Assembly: GCF_002261225.1 (NCBI RefSeq)
Contig: NZ_NEVM01000002.1
Span: forward strand, 1,426,001 to 1,490,000
Source of the DNA: Bordetella genomosp. 10
GTDB taxonomy: Bacteria; Pseudomonadota; Gammaproteobacteria; Burkholderiales; Burkholderiaceae_B
DNA length: 64,000 bases
Direction: 5' to 3'
Shown: positions 1-8,662 of the stretch, in pieces
Position numbering within the stretch: the stretch's first letter is position 1
Layout: the number at the start of each line of letters is the position of its first letter
Translations under genes and position numbers: made by a program
Notes under the pieces: generated by a model
The model's input: only the letters and a program-made list of their open reading frames with translations
Databases searched by the model: none
Told to the model about the DNA's origin: nothing

Positions 1-751
1 CCGACATCTCGGCGGTCAGGTCGGACAGGATGTCGCCGAACATATTGGTGGTGACGATGACGTCGTAGCGTTGCGGCGCGCGCACCACGTGCGCCATCAT
101 GGCGTCGACGATGACGTCGTCCACGGCGACCTCGGGGAATTCCTTGCCCACCTCGTGGCAGACGTCGATGAACATGCCGTCGCCGCGCTTGAGCACATTG
201 GCCTTGTGCACGATGGTGACGTGCTTCTTGCGCGTCATGGCCAGTTCGAAGGCCGAGCGCGCGATGCGTTCGCAGCAGAAGCGCGTGATGCGGCGCAGCG
301 ACACCACCACGTCGGGGGTGATCAGCATTTCGCTGTTGCCGGATTCGATGTTGCGGTCGGCGTAGAAGCCTTCGGTGTTCTCGCGCACCACCACCAGGTC
401 GAACTCGCCCAGGCGCGGCTTCATGCCGGGATAGGTGCGGGCCGGACGGATGTTGGCGTGCAGGTCCAGCTCCTTGCGGAAGAACTTGGACGGATTGATT
501 TCGCCCTTGGCCTCGTCCTTGAAATCGTAGGTGGACATGGGACCCAGCAGCAGGCCGTCGGCCGCCTTGACCTTCTCCAGCAAGGCGGGCGTGACGGTGG
601 CGCCGTGCTTCTTCAGGCTCTCGTGGCCGGCGATGTCATGCTCGAACTTCAGGCCCAGGCCAAAGCGCCGCGACGCGGCCTCGAGCACGTCGACGGCGAT
701 GCCGACGGTTTCGGGGCCGATGCCGTCGCCGGGAATTACGACTATCTTCAT
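1..751 (-). CDS. Isocitrate/isopropylmalate dehydrogenase family protein, C-terminus beyond left edge
   Basis: Partial gene starting at ATG 749-751; about 250 residues are visible. The family catalyses NAD(P)-dependent oxidative decarboxylation of 2-hydroxy acids. Visible motifs: IPGDGIGPE (residues 6-14), substrate-binding ANIRP (99-103), ENTEGFY (124-130), HKANVLK with the conserved Lys (182-188), and NMFGDILSD with metal-binding aspartates (236-244). ENTEGFY in place of the LTGG segment of LeuB argues for a tartrate/isocitrate-type paralogue rather than leucine biosynthesis. It lies 80 bp downstream of two Bug receptors and a GntR regulator on the same strand, so it is probably the enzyme of that organic-acid operon. 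The exact substrate cannot be assigned. Confidence 0.88.
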   Translation of the reverse strand, partial: MKIVVIPGDGIGPETVGIAVDVLEAASRRFGLGLKFEHDIAGHESLKKHGATVTPALLEKVKAADGLLLGPMSTYDFKDEAKGEINPSKFFRKELDLHANIRPARTYPGMKPRLGEFDLVVVRENTEGFYADRNIESGNSEMLITPDVVVSLRRITRFCCERIARSAFELAMTRKKHVTIVHKANVLKRGDGMFIDVCHEVGKEFPEVAVDDVIVDAMMAHVVRAPQRYDVIVTTNMFGDILSDLTAEMS

Positions 752-831
752 GATGAATCCTTACGCGGGTTGATACCGTTGGTCGATGCCGCCCGTCGAT
801 GCGATTCGACGCGGCGGGAATGAACGCTGTT

Positions 832-1836
832 TTACTCCACCTGGATGCCCGTGGCCTGCACCAGCTTCTGGTACTTGGCCGCCTCGCTCTGCACGAATTG
901 TTCGAACTCCGCCACCGTGTTGGGCCGCACGGCGGCGCCGTCGGCCTCGAAGCGCGCCTTCACGCCGGGCTCCGCCAGCACCGCGTTCAACGCGGCGTTG
1001 AGCTGTTCGACGATGGGTTTGGGCGTGGCGGCCGGCGCGAACACGCCGCCCCACAGGCTGAACTGGAAGTCCGGCAGCACCACCTCCGCCACGGTCGGCA
1101 CGTTGGGCAGGACCTTCAGGCGTTCACGCGAGGATACCGCCAGCGCGCGCAGGCGGCCCGAATTGATATGCGGCATCACCGCGGACGCGCTGGAAAAGAA
1201 GAAGTCGACGTGGCCGCCCAGCAGGTCCGACATCGCCTGGCCGGCGCCCTTGTACGGCGCGTGCACCATGCGCGTGCCGGTGCCCAGGGCCAGCGCGGCG
1301 GCGGCCAGGTGGCCCGGCGTCGCCGTGCCGGACGACGCGTAGGCCAGCGCATCGGGCTTGGCGCGCGCGGCCGCGACCAGGGCCTGCAGGTCGGCGTAGG
1401 GAGACTTCTCCGGCACCGCCAGCACCAGGGGCGAATCGCCCACCAGGATCACCGGCGCGAATGCCTTCAGCGGATCGTAGCCCAGCGTCTTGGACGCGAA
1501 TTGGTTGACCGCGATCTCGCCGGTCTGGCCCAGCAGCAGCGTATAGCCGTCGGCCGGCGCGCGCAGCACCACCCGCGAGCCCACGGCGCCGGAGGCGCCC
1601 GCCCGGTTCTCGACGATGACGGTCCACTTCTTTTCCGTGCCCAGGCGTTCGGCCAGCACGCGGGCGAACACGTCGCCCTGCCCGCCCGGCGCATAGGGCA
1701 CCACCAGGGTGACAGGTTTGTCGGGATAGGCGTCGCCGGCGGCCCATGCGCGGCCGCCCAGGGCCAGCGCGCAGCCGGCCGCCGAGGCCTTGATGAAACT
1801 CCGGCGCGTCAGGCCGGTGGCGGATTCGTATCGCAT
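832..1836 (-). CDS. Bug-family (TctC-like) solute-binding receptor, Tat-type signal
   Basis: Periplasmic receptor of the tripartite tricarboxylate transporter (TTT/Bug) family, about 334 aa, the usual length. It begins with a twin-arginine segment TRRSFIK followed by a short hydrophobic run ending in AWA, suggesting Tat export. Family hallmarks are present: VTLVVPYAPGG near the mature N-terminus, a PADGYTLLL segment, and HAPYKGAGQAMSDLLGG in mid-protein. The open frame extends far upstream, but ATG 1834-1836 has a GGAG ribosome site and directly follows the stop of the upstream receptor by 11 bp. No TctA/TctB membrane genes are nearby, so it must work with a permease encoded elsewhere or in sensing. 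Ligand unknown, probably a carboxylate. Confidence 0.93.
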   Translation of the reverse strand: MRYESATGLTRRSFIKASAAGCALALGGRAWAAGDAYPDKPVTLVVPYAPGGQGDVFARVLAERLGTEKKWTVIVENRAGASGAVGSRVVLRAPADGYTLLLGQTGEIAVNQFASKTLGYDPLKAFAPVILVGDSPLVLAVPEKSPYADLQALVAAARAKPDALAYASSGTATPGHLAAAALALGTGTRMVHAPYKGAGQAMSDLLGGHVDFFFSSASAVMPHINSGRLRALAVSSRERLKVLPNVPTVAEVVLPDFQFSLWGGVFAPAATPKPIVEQLNAALNAVLAEPGVKARFEADGAAVRPNTVAEFEQFVQSEAAKYQKLVQATGIQVE

Positions 1837-1847
1837 CTCGGGTCTCC

Positions 1848-2840
1848 TCAATCCATCTTCATGCCGGATTTCGCCACCACCTGGCGCCACATCTTCAACT
1901 CGCTGTCCAGCGTCTTGGCGAGCGCTTCCGGCGGGCCGCTGAAGGCTTCGGCGCCTTCGTTCTTCAGCCGCTCGGCGACGATCTTGTCGGCCGCCGCCGC
2001 GTTCACGTCCTTGTTGAGCTTGTCGATGATGGCCTGGGGCGTGCCGGCCGGCGCCAGCACCGCCCACCACGTCGAGATATCGAAATCGGGCACGCCGGAC
2101 TCCTCGACCGTGGGCACGTCCGGGAACAGCGGCGAACGCGTCTTGCCGGTCACCGCCAGCAGGTCGACGCGATGGTCCTTGACCTGCGGCAGGATGGTCG
2201 GCACGGTCGCGAAGAACACCTGCACGCGCCCGGCCAGCAGGTCCACGGTGGCCGGACCGCTGCCCTTGTACGGCACGTGGGTCATCTGCGCGCCGGTCTT
2301 CTGCTTGAAGAGCTCGCCGGACAGATGGTTGATGCTGCCGTTGCCGGCCGAGCAGAAATTCAGGTTGGCGTCCGGCTTGGAAGCCAGTTCGCGCAGGCCG
2401 GCGATGTTCTTGAGACCCAGATTCTTGGCGGAGACCACCAGCAAGGGGCCGCGTCCCAGCAGCGCGATGGGCGCGAAGGACTTCTGCACGTCGTAGTTGG
2501 TGGCCACGCCCGCCGCCGCATTGGTGACGAACGTCGAGGTGGCGAACAGCAGCGTATAACCGTCCGGACGCGCGTTGGCGACCATGCCGGCGCCGATGGC
2601 GCCACCGCCGCCGCCGCGGTTCTCCACCACCACCGAGCGGCCCAGGCGATCGGCCAGCGTGCGCGCCAGGTCGCGGGCGATGCTGTCCGTGCCGCCGCCG
2701 GCCGCGAACGGCACGACCAGCGTGATCGGATGGCTGGGGTAATCGTCGCTCGCCCGCGCGGCCGCCGTCATGGCCAACGTAGGGATGCACAGGGCCAGCC
2801 CCGCCAGCAAGCGCCGGCGGGGGAAAATCGACTTCCGCAT
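1848..2840 (-). CDS. Bug-family (TctC-like) solute-binding receptor
   Basis: 330-residue TTT receptor with a basic, Tat-like start (FPRRRLLAG) and a hydrophobic signal ending AARA at about residue 29. The mature protein opens ITLVVPFAAGGGTD and carries THVPYKGSGPATVDLLAG, both typical of the family. It sits second in the gntR-bug-bug-dehydrogenase run, 27 bp after gntR and 11 bp before another Bug gene. The two tandem receptors are clearly divergent from each other, so they are not a recent duplication. They may recognise related ligands of the same pathway; this is inference. Confidence 0.93.
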   Translation of the reverse strand: MRKSIFPRRRLLAGLALCIPTLAMTAAARASDDYPSHPITLVVPFAAGGGTDSIARDLARTLADRLGRSVVVENRGGGGGAIGAGMVANARPDGYTLLFATSTFVTNAAAGVATNYDVQKSFAPIALLGRGPLLVVSAKNLGLKNIAGLRELASKPDANLNFCSAGNGSINHLSGELFKQKTGAQMTHVPYKGSGPATVDLLAGRVQVFFATVPTILPQVKDHRVDLLAVTGKTRSPLFPDVPTVEESGVPDFDISTWWAVLAPAGTPQAIIDKLNKDVNAAAADKIVAERLKNEGAEAFSGPPEALAKTLDSELKMWRQVVAKSGMKMD

Positions 2841-2867
2841 TATTCGTGTCTCCGTGCTATGCCGCGC

Positions 2868-3500
2868 TCATCCCTGACGCAGCATTTTCAAACGTTCCAG
2901 CAGGGCCTGATGAATATGGTCTTGGGCGGCCTCGCGGGCCGCGCCGGGATCGCGCGCGCGGATCGCCGCGACGATGGCGTTGTGTTCGGTATCGGACTTG
3001 GCGGCGCGCGTGGGCGTGCTCAGCGTGCTGCGTCCCAACAGATAGGTCGTCTCGGTCAGCGAATGCAGCGACCGGATCAGATAGCGGTTGTGCGCCGCGC
3101 TGTACACCGCCTGGTGGAAACGCAGGTTCTGCGCCACGGGATCGCCGCCGTCGCCGTCGTCGAGGATGGCCTGCATATTGGCGATCTCCGCCTCGGACGC
3201 ATGGCGGGCGGCCAGCTCGGCGGCCGCGCCCTCCAGCACCTGGCGCATGGCGTACAGCTCGCCGACTTCCTGCTGGTCCATCGAGGTGACGACCAGGCCG
3301 CGGCCCGGCTCGTGCGTGATCAGGCCTTCGTCCTGGATGCGCTTGAGCGCCTCGCGCACCGGCGTGCGGCCCATGTCCAGCAGACTGGCGACCTCGATCT
3401 CGCGCAGGCGGTGCTGCGGGCCGAACAGGCCGCCCAGGATGCGGCGCTTGATTTCGTTATAGGCGGCGTGCGATTGGGAATTCGCCTTGGCGATGGGCAT
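2868..3500 (-). CDS. GntR-family regulator, FCD domain
   Basis: 210-residue transcription factor with an N-terminal winged helix (AAYNEIKRRI, then DMGRTPVREALKRIQDEGL as the recognition region, residues about 15-65) and an all-helical C-terminal FCD effector domain. It is first of four same-strand genes ending with the dehydrogenase at the left edge, so it most likely controls that operon and itself. A 37-bp AT-rich inverted repeat lies 11 bp upstream of the start and is the obvious operator. FCD regulators normally respond to the acid substrate of their pathway. Confidence 0.93.
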   Translation of the reverse strand: MPIAKANSQSHAAYNEIKRRILGGLFGPQHRLREIEVASLLDMGRTPVREALKRIQDEGLITHEPGRGLVVTSMDQQEVGELYAMRQVLEGAAAELAARHASEAEIANMQAILDDGDGGDPVAQNLRFHQAVYSAAHNRYLIRSLHSLTETTYLLGRSTLSTPTRAAKSDTEHNAIVAAIRARDPGAAREAAQDHIHQALLERLKMLRQG

Positions 3501-3510
3501 GTTGTCTCGT

Positions 3511-3547
3511 CCTGATTTTTGTATATTTTTGCATACATAAAATCAGG
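3511..3547. promoter_or_regulatory. Inverted repeat upstream of gntR (probable operator)
   Basis: Perfect 9-bp arms CCTGATTTT (3511-3519) and AAAATCAGG (3539-3547) enclose an inner pair TGTAT / ATACA. The site is strikingly AT-rich for this genome and starts 11 bp before the gntR ATG, between gntR and the rightward GST gene. Position and symmetry fit a GntR dimer site and promoter; binding itself is inference. Confidence 0.6.
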
Positions 3548-3716
3548 ACGCAAATCCCTGTGTGGACGCCTGTACACCCTGGAAGCCTGTCCGCCGGCCG
3601 GCGGCGACGGCGCGCGCCATCCCCGGCACATCATGTCGAAAGCCGGCGGCCTCGTTCGTCGTACCGGCAGGAGCCGATAAAGCGGCCCCCGCCGCGACGG
3701 CGACAAGGAGACCCCC

Positions 3717-4379
3717 ATGGCCCTGCGACTCTACTACCACCCGTTTTCTTCCTACTGCCACAAGGCCCTGCTGGCCTTCTACGAGAACGACATCGCCTTC
3801 GAAGGCCGCATCGTCGAGGGCCCCGGCTCGCCCGCCTACGAGGAACTGGCGGCGCTGTGGCCCGTCAAGCGCTTTCCCATGCTGGTCGACGGGGCGCAGC
3901 AGGTCATGGAAGCGACCTGCATCGTCGAGCACCTGCAGACCTGGCATCCGGGCCCCGCGCGGCTGATCCCCGCCGACACGCGGGCCGCGCTCGAAGTGCG
4001 GTGGCTGGACCGCTTTTTCGACAACTACATCTCCACGCCGGTGCAGAAGATCGTGTTCGACGCGCTGCGCCCCGACCCTGCCACGCACGACACGCACGGG
4101 GTGAAGGAGGCGCACGCCATGCTGGACAACGCCTATGGCTGGCTGGAGCAGCACCTGCGGGGGCGCGCCTGGGCCGCGGGCGAGTCGCGCACGCTGGCCG
4201 ACTGCGGCGCCGCGCCCTTTCTTTTCTATGCGCACTGGGTGCACCCGATCGACGAGCGCCATCCCAATATCCAGGCGTACCGCAAGCGCCTACTGGAATG
4301 GCCGTCCTTCGCGCGCTGCGTGGAAGACGCGCGGCCCTACCGCGGCTTCTTCCCGCTGCCCATACCCGCCGGCGAATGA
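3717..4379 (+). CDS. Glutathione S-transferase family protein
   Basis: 220 residues, the normal GST length. The N-terminal thioredoxin-like domain begins LRLYYHPFSSYCHKALL, with the cis-proline loop RFPMLVDG (about 52-59) and the glutathione-contact segment MEATCIVEHL (about 64-73). An all-helical C-terminal domain follows, with LADCGAAPFLFYA matching the conserved GST N-capping region. AAGGAG precedes ATG 3717. It faces a convergent MFS gene 4 bp downstream and has no partner in an operon, so a conjugation or detoxification substrate cannot be named. Confidence 0.9.
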   Translation: MALRLYYHPFSSYCHKALLAFYENDIAFEGRIVEGPGSPAYEELAALWPVKRFPMLVDGAQQVMEATCIVEHLQTWHPGPARLIPADTRAALEVRWLDRFFDNYISTPVQKIVFDALRPDPATHDTHGVKEAHAMLDNAYGWLEQHLRGRAWAAGESRTLADCGAAPFLFYAHWVHPIDERHPNIQAYRKRLLEWPSFARCVEDARPYRGFFPLPIPAGE

Positions 4380-4383
4380 CGGG

Positions 4384-5610
4384 CTATTCCGCTTTCGCCG
4401 CCGCGGCCGTCTTGCGTCCGGCGGCGCCGGCCACCCGCCAGGTGCCCAGCGCGCCCGCCAGCAGCAGCACGCTGGTGCCGAGGAACACGGCCGGCATGCC
4501 GTAGTGGCCGCCCACGTAGCCGCCCAGCAAGGGGCCCGTCACCTGTCCCACGTATTGCGACGAGACGGAATATCCCATGATGCTGCCGACGAAATGGTCC
4601 GGCACGTTGTGCCGCACCACCGCCGCGATGCAAGGCAGCAGGCCGCCCAGCGCCAGGCCCATGAGGAAGCGCAAGCCCACCAGTTGCCAGCCGGCCGTGA
4701 CGAAGGCCTGCGGGATCAGCAGCACGGCGGCCACGCACAGCGCCAGCACGATGACGTAGGCATGCCCGATGCGGTCGGCCAGGCGGCCCAGGCGCGAGGC
4801 CGACAGGATGCTGCCCAGCGCCGCCGCCGACATCGCCAGGCCCGCCACGAACGTCACCCGCGCGGGATCGGCGACCAGCGTGCTCACGTACACCGTGATG
4901 ATGGGTTCGATCGACATGTTGGCGAACATCAGCAGCATGCCCGTGAACAGCATGGTCAGCACCACGTCGCGGCGCGGGATGTGCGACCAGCCGCCCTTGG
5001 GCCGGTTCTTCGCGGCGCCCGCCGGCCGCGGTCCTTCCTTGACCAGGAAGGTGGTGGCGAGAAAGGCGATGAAGATCAACCCGCCGGACAGCCAGAAGGT
5101 GGCGCGGATGCCGATCAGCGGTGGCAGCGAACCGCCGATCAGCGGGCCGATCAGGTTGCCGGCCATGATGCCGGACGACAGCACGCCCAGCGCCCAGGCC
5201 GAGCGGTTCTTGGGCGTCTGCACCGCCACCAGGATGGTGGCCCCCGACGAATAGCCGCCGGCGATGCCCGTCAGCAGACGCAGGGCGAGCAATTGCCAGA
5301 CGTTGGTGGAAAAACCGATCAGCGAGATGCAGATCGCCATGCCGAAGCTGGCCCGGATCAACATGGGCTTGCGGCCGTAGCGGTCGCCGAGGTGGCCCCA
5401 CAGCGGCGCCACGATGCCCGCCGTCAGGAAGGTGGCGCCGTAGGCGATGCCCGACCACTGCACGATGGCCGCATGATCCTTCACCCCGAGTTCCTCCACG
5501 TACAGCGGCAGGAAAGGCAGCATCAGCGTCATGCCCACCAGGGTGGAAAACGAGCCGAAGAGGCAGACGAGAAGATTGCGATGCCAATGTGGGTTGTGGT
5601 CGGAAGACAT
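4384..5610 (-). CDS. MFS drug/metabolite exporter
   Basis: About 408 residues with twelve hydrophobic segments. The MFS loop motif GHLGDRYGRKP lies between helices 2 and 3, and a second copy-like motif RLGRLADRIG lies at the start of the second half, giving the 6+6 layout. It resembles the multidrug MdtG/TetA-type branch. I chose ATG 5608-5610; the frame stays open to 5736 but that would run into the divergent gntR leader and repeats. Divergent from the gntR at 5739, which probably regulates it. Substrate unknown. Confidence 0.87.
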   Translation of the reverse strand: MSSDHNPHWHRNLLVCLFGSFSTLVGMTLMLPFLPLYVEELGVKDHAAIVQWSGIAYGATFLTAGIVAPLWGHLGDRYGRKPMLIRASFGMAICISLIGFSTNVWQLLALRLLTGIAGGYSSGATILVAVQTPKNRSAWALGVLSSGIMAGNLIGPLIGGSLPPLIGIRATFWLSGGLIFIAFLATTFLVKEGPRPAGAAKNRPKGGWSHIPRRDVVLTMLFTGMLLMFANMSIEPIITVYVSTLVADPARVTFVAGLAMSAAALGSILSASRLGRLADRIGHAYVIVLALCVAAVLLIPQAFVTAGWQLVGLRFLMGLALGGLLPCIAAVVRHNVPDHFVGSIMGYSVSSQYVGQVTGPLLGGYVGGHYGMPAVFLGTSVLLLAGALGTWRVAGAAGRKTAAAAKAE

Positions 5611-5632
5611 GGGTGCGGGGGGAGTTGGGTTG

Positions 5633-5655
5633 CTTGGGATACCAAGTTGGGATAC
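5633..5655. promoter_or_regulatory. Operator-like repeats between divergent MFS and gntR genes
   Basis: TTGGGATAC occurs twice as a direct repeat (5634-5642 and 5647-5655), and the first copy forms a perfect inverted repeat CTTGG-GATA-CCAAG (5633-5646). The block lies 23 bp upstream of the MFS start and 84 bp upstream of gntR, the expected place for a regulator site. Function is inferred from position only. Confidence 0.5.
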
Positions 5656-5738
5656 ATTAAACACCGTCGGACGGCTTGTCAATCTTTGGCGCCGCCAATC
5701 AATTGTTGTCGCCGCCCACCGTCCTGGCAGGAGCATCC

Positions 5739-6389
5739 ATGTCCCAATCCCTGGAAGTCGAAAAACAACTACGCGCGATGATCCTGGACATGCAGTTGGG
5801 CCCAGGCGAACGTCTCACCGAACGCTGGGCCGAAGCACAACTGGGCGCCTCGCGCACGCCCGTGCGCGCCGCCCTGCTGCGTCTGGAGTCGGAAGGCCTG
5901 GTCTGCCGCGAAGGCCGCGGCTGGATGGTCACGCCGATCAACATCGCCGAGATCGAACAGTTATTCGTCTACCGCGAAGTCCTCGAAGTGGCCGCCATGC
6001 GCCTGACCGTGGCGAATCCGGATCATGCCGGCCTGGACGACATCGAGGCGCTGCTCGACGATTGCGGCGAGGAAGCCAGCGTGGAGGAAACCCATCGCAT
6101 CGGCCTGGAGTTCCACGTCCGCCTGGCGCAGTTGTCCGGCAATGAATTCATCAGCCGGGGCGTGGCCGACGCCATGAACCGGCTGGCGCGCACGCGCTGG
6201 CTGGAAAGCGATCCCATCGGCCACGGCTGGGCCGAGCACCGGGCGGTGCTGGCGGCGCTGCGCGAAGGCAACGCCGAACATGCCGTGGCGCTGGTGCAGG
6301 CGCACGTGCGGGAAAGCCGCGACCGCCTGCTGGCCGTGTTGCGCGAAGGCCGGCGCAGCTTCCGGGCGCGCGGCGTGATGGTCGCCTAG
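5739..6389 (+). CDS. GntR-family regulator, FCD domain
   Basis: 216 residues. The N-terminal winged helix has LTERWAEAQLGASRTPVRAALLRLESEGLV, and the FCD domain carries the conserved metal-ligand histidines in LEFHVRLAQLSG and HRAVLAAL. ATG 5739 has AGGAG five bases upstream (5729-5733), which decides it over the longer open frame beginning 5676. Divergent from the MFS gene at 5610 with repeat elements between, so it probably controls that exporter. A terminator hairpin follows at 6445-6476. Confidence 0.92.
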   Translation: MSQSLEVEKQLRAMILDMQLGPGERLTERWAEAQLGASRTPVRAALLRLESEGLVCREGRGWMVTPINIAEIEQLFVYREVLEVAAMRLTVANPDHAGLDDIEALLDDCGEEASVEETHRIGLEFHVRLAQLSGNEFISRGVADAMNRLARTRWLESDPIGHGWAEHRAVLAALREGNAEHAVALVQAHVRESRDRLLAVLREGRRSFRARGVMVA

Positions 6390-6444
6390 CGTCGGCGCGG
6401 TTTTTTCTGCCACTGGCCGCGCCCCAGGCAAAAACCCTCGCGCA

Positions 6445-6476
6445 TCGTCGGCGCACTTTGCCGGCGAAGTTTTTTT
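6445..6476 (+). terminator. Rho-independent terminator after gntR
   Basis: Stem TCGTCGGC (6445-6452) pairs with GCCGGCGA (6460-6467), with one G-T position and a 7-base loop, and is followed by seven T residues (6470-6476). It lies 56 bp after the gntR stop and before the next rightward MFS gene. Confidence 0.75.
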
Positions 6477-6560
6477 GTTCAGCCCGGCGCAAGCTATGAT
6501 TGGGCGCTGTCCGGACGCGGCGTGAAATCATCCCGCGCATCCAGCCCACACCGCCCAGCC

Positions 6561-7766
6561 ATGTCCGCCACCGCCTCCGCCACGCCCCCCGCTCCCGCCC
6601 CCGTTCCCCATCGCATCATCCTGGTCCTGGCCATTGCCGCCTTCGCCAGCGCCTGCGCGTTTCGCATCTGCGATCCGCTGCTGCCGCAACTCTCGCTGGA
6701 ATACGGCACCAGCACGGGCGAAGCGGCCGGCGTGGTGACGATATTCGCGGTGGCCTATGGCGTGTTCCAGTTCCTGTTCGGCCCCCTGGGCGACCGCTAC
6801 GGCAAGTACCGCACGGTGACCGCGGCGGCGTTTCTCTGCGCGGTGGGCAGCCTGGGCGCGGCGCTGGCGCCCAGCCTGAACGGCATGCTGGTGGCGCGCT
6901 TCCTGTCCGGCGCGGCCGGCGCGGGCATCATTCCCCTGGCCATGGCCTGGATCGGCGACAACGTCGATTACGCGCAGCGCCAGGCCACGCTGGCGCGCTT
7001 CATCACCGGCACCATCATCGGCATGGCGGCGGGCCAGTTGATCGGCGGCCTGTTCGCCGACACCATAGGCTGGCGCGCCGCCTTCGCCACGCTGGCCGCC
7101 ATCTACCTCGCGGCCGGGCTGCTGCTGATGCGGCTGGCGCCGGCCCGCGCCGCCGCCGCCCAGTCCGGGGCGCCGGGCCTGCTGGCGCCGATCCGCAGCG
7201 TATTGGGCTATCCCTGGGCGCGCGCCGTCCTGCTCACCGTCTTCCTGGAAGGCGCGCTGGTCTTCGGCGTGCTGGCTTTCGTGCCGACCTACGTGCAGCA
7301 ACGCTTCCATCTGGGACCGACCGCCTCTGGCGCCATCGGCGGCCTGTTCGCGGTGGGCGGCATCGGCTACGTGCTGATCTCGCGCAAGCTGATCGACAGC
7401 CTGGGCGAAGCGGGCCTGGTGGCCTCCGGCGGCCTGGTGCTGATGGTGGCCTGCGCGCTCTATGCGCTGGGCCCGGCATGGACGTGGTGCGCCGTGGGCA
7501 GCCTGTTGAGCGGCTTCGGCTACTACCTGGTCCACAGCACGCTGCAGACCAACGCCACGCAGATGGCGCCCTCGCGCCGCGGCACGGCGGTCGCGCTGTT
7601 CGCCTGCTGCCTGTTCCTGGGCCAGTCGGCCGGCGTGGCGCTGGCCGCCGCGCTGGTGCAGCGCGTGGATCCGCAGTGGCTGTTCGGCGGCACGGCCGTG
7701 CTGCTGCCGCTATTGGGCGGGTGCTTCTCCCGCGCGTTGAAACGCCGCGCGGGGAGCGCGGCGTGA
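6561..7766 (+). CDS. MFS transporter
   Basis: About 401 residues, twelve predicted membrane helices, with the loop 2-3 motif GPLGDRYGKYR and a long alanine/leucine-rich body. The first helix follows a proline-rich cytoplasmic start (PPAPAPVPHR). I prefer ATG 6561; an upstream GTG at 6522 in the same frame would add 13 residues. Stands alone, convergent with ligK. It could move the aromatic-derived acids handled by ligJK, but no sequence feature proves that. Confidence 0.87.
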   Translation: MSATASATPPAPAPVPHRIILVLAIAAFASACAFRICDPLLPQLSLEYGTSTGEAAGVVTIFAVAYGVFQFLFGPLGDRYGKYRTVTAAAFLCAVGSLGAALAPSLNGMLVARFLSGAAGAGIIPLAMAWIGDNVDYAQRQATLARFITGTIIGMAAGQLIGGLFADTIGWRAAFATLAAIYLAAGLLLMRLAPARAAAAQSGAPGLLAPIRSVLGYPWARAVLLTVFLEGALVFGVLAFVPTYVQQRFHLGPTASGAIGGLFAVGGIGYVLISRKLIDSLGEAGLVASGGLVLMVACALYALGPAWTWCAVGSLLSGFGYYLVHSTLQTNATQMAPSRRGTAVALFACCLFLGQSAGVALAAALVQRVDPQWLFGGTAVLLPLLGGCFSRALKRRAGSAA

Positions 7767-7795
7767 CGATCGGGCGCGTCGCCGGGCCCGGCGAC

Positions 7796-7838
7796 CCTGC
7801 CGCATGACCGGCAGGCCGCCATGACCGCGGATCGCGGT
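7796..7838. terminator. Two hairpins between convergent MFS and ligK
   Basis: CCTGCCG (7796-7802) pairs with CGGCAGG (7809-7815), and ACCGCG (7824-7829) pairs with CGCGGT (7833-7838) around a 3-base loop. They fill the 76-bp gap between two converging genes. Neither has a T-tract, so Rho-independent termination is only possible, not shown. Confidence 0.4.
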
Positions 7839-7842
7839 TAAA

Positions 7843-8520
7843 TCACGCTTCGAAGTAGCAACCCTTGTCGCGCAACTGCTTTTCGTAGTACGCGCGATTG
7901 TTGTCGCCCTTGCCGATGTCGGCGAAGGTGTCGCTCTCCTGCTTGTGCTTGGCCTGGGCCTTCACCAGCACGTCCTTGGTCGCATCGTAGGGGATGCAGA
8001 GCAGGCCGTCGTCGTCGCCGACCACCAGGTCGCCCGGCTCGATGACCAGGCCGTCGAAGGCCACCGGCACGTTGATCTCGCCCGGGCCGTCCTTGTAGGG
8101 ACCGCGGTGCGTGATGCCCGCCGCGTACACGGGAAAGTCGTGCTCGCGGATCCAGGCCAGGTCGCGCACCGCGCCGTTGATGACGATGCCGGCGAATTTC
8201 TTGGCCACGCAATAGGCGATCATGCGCTCGCCGATGATGGCGTTGGTCAAATCGCCGCCCGCGTCGACCACGATGACGTCGCCTTCCACCCCGAGGTTCA
8301 GCGCCATGTGCACCATCAGGTTGTCGCCCGGGCGCACCTTGACGGTCAGCGCGGGACCGGCCAGCACGCCGCCCTTGTGCAGCGGGCGCAGGCGCGGGCC
8401 GCCGGCGACGATGCGATGCATGGAATCGCTGATGTTGGCCACCGGCACGGCGGCGAATTTGGCCGTCGTCTCGGCATCGACGGCACGCTTGCGTTTGAGA
8501 ACCTGAAAACCTGCGCTCAT
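7843..8520 (-). CDS. ligK: RraA-fold aldolase, probable 4-carboxy-4-hydroxy-2-oxoadipate aldolase
   Basis: 225 residues of the RraA/class II pyruvate aldolase fold. It has ANISDSMHR near the N-terminus, a VHMALN segment, and the diagnostic NGAVRD with the Arg-Asp pair that positions pyruvate and metal. The length and the C-terminal extension beyond VGDDDGLLCIP match HMG/CHA aldolases of protocatechuate-4,5 and gallate cleavage rather than short RraA RNase E regulators. The upstream neighbour is a LigJ-type hydratase, the preceding step of the same pathway. ATG 8518-8520 has AAGGAG in front; the open frame continues upstream but has no support. Cytoplasmic; products are pyruvate and oxaloacetate. 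Confidence 0.85.
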   Translation of the reverse strand: MSAGFQVLKRKRAVDAETTAKFAAVPVANISDSMHRIVAGGPRLRPLHKGGVLAGPALTVKVRPGDNLMVHMALNLGVEGDVIVVDAGGDLTNAIIGERMIAYCVAKKFAGIVINGAVRDLAWIREHDFPVYAAGITHRGPYKDGPGEINVPVAFDGLVIEPGDLVVGDDDGLLCIPYDATKDVLVKAQAKHKQESDTFADIGKGDNNRAYYEKQLRDKGCYFEA

Positions 8521-8662
8521 CCTGAACTCCTTCCTGTGATGTGCAATCGGCGTGCAAACCCGTGTGCAAAACCGTATGCGCGAACGCCCTGCCCGCCCGG
8601 GTCCGGTCCCGCCGGCCGCCGGCCCGTTTCGCCGGCGCCGGCGGGGCCTCGCCCCGGCCGGC

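Noticed and set aside
1..751. Leucine-biosynthetic LeuB at the left edge
   Set aside because: ENTEGFY replaces the LeuB-type loop and the context is a Bug/GntR catabolic operon, with no leuCD or leuA.
5611..5736. Upstream extension of the MFS exporter start to 5736
   Set aside because: Would run through the operator-like repeats and to the start of the divergent gntR; the added residues look non-coding.
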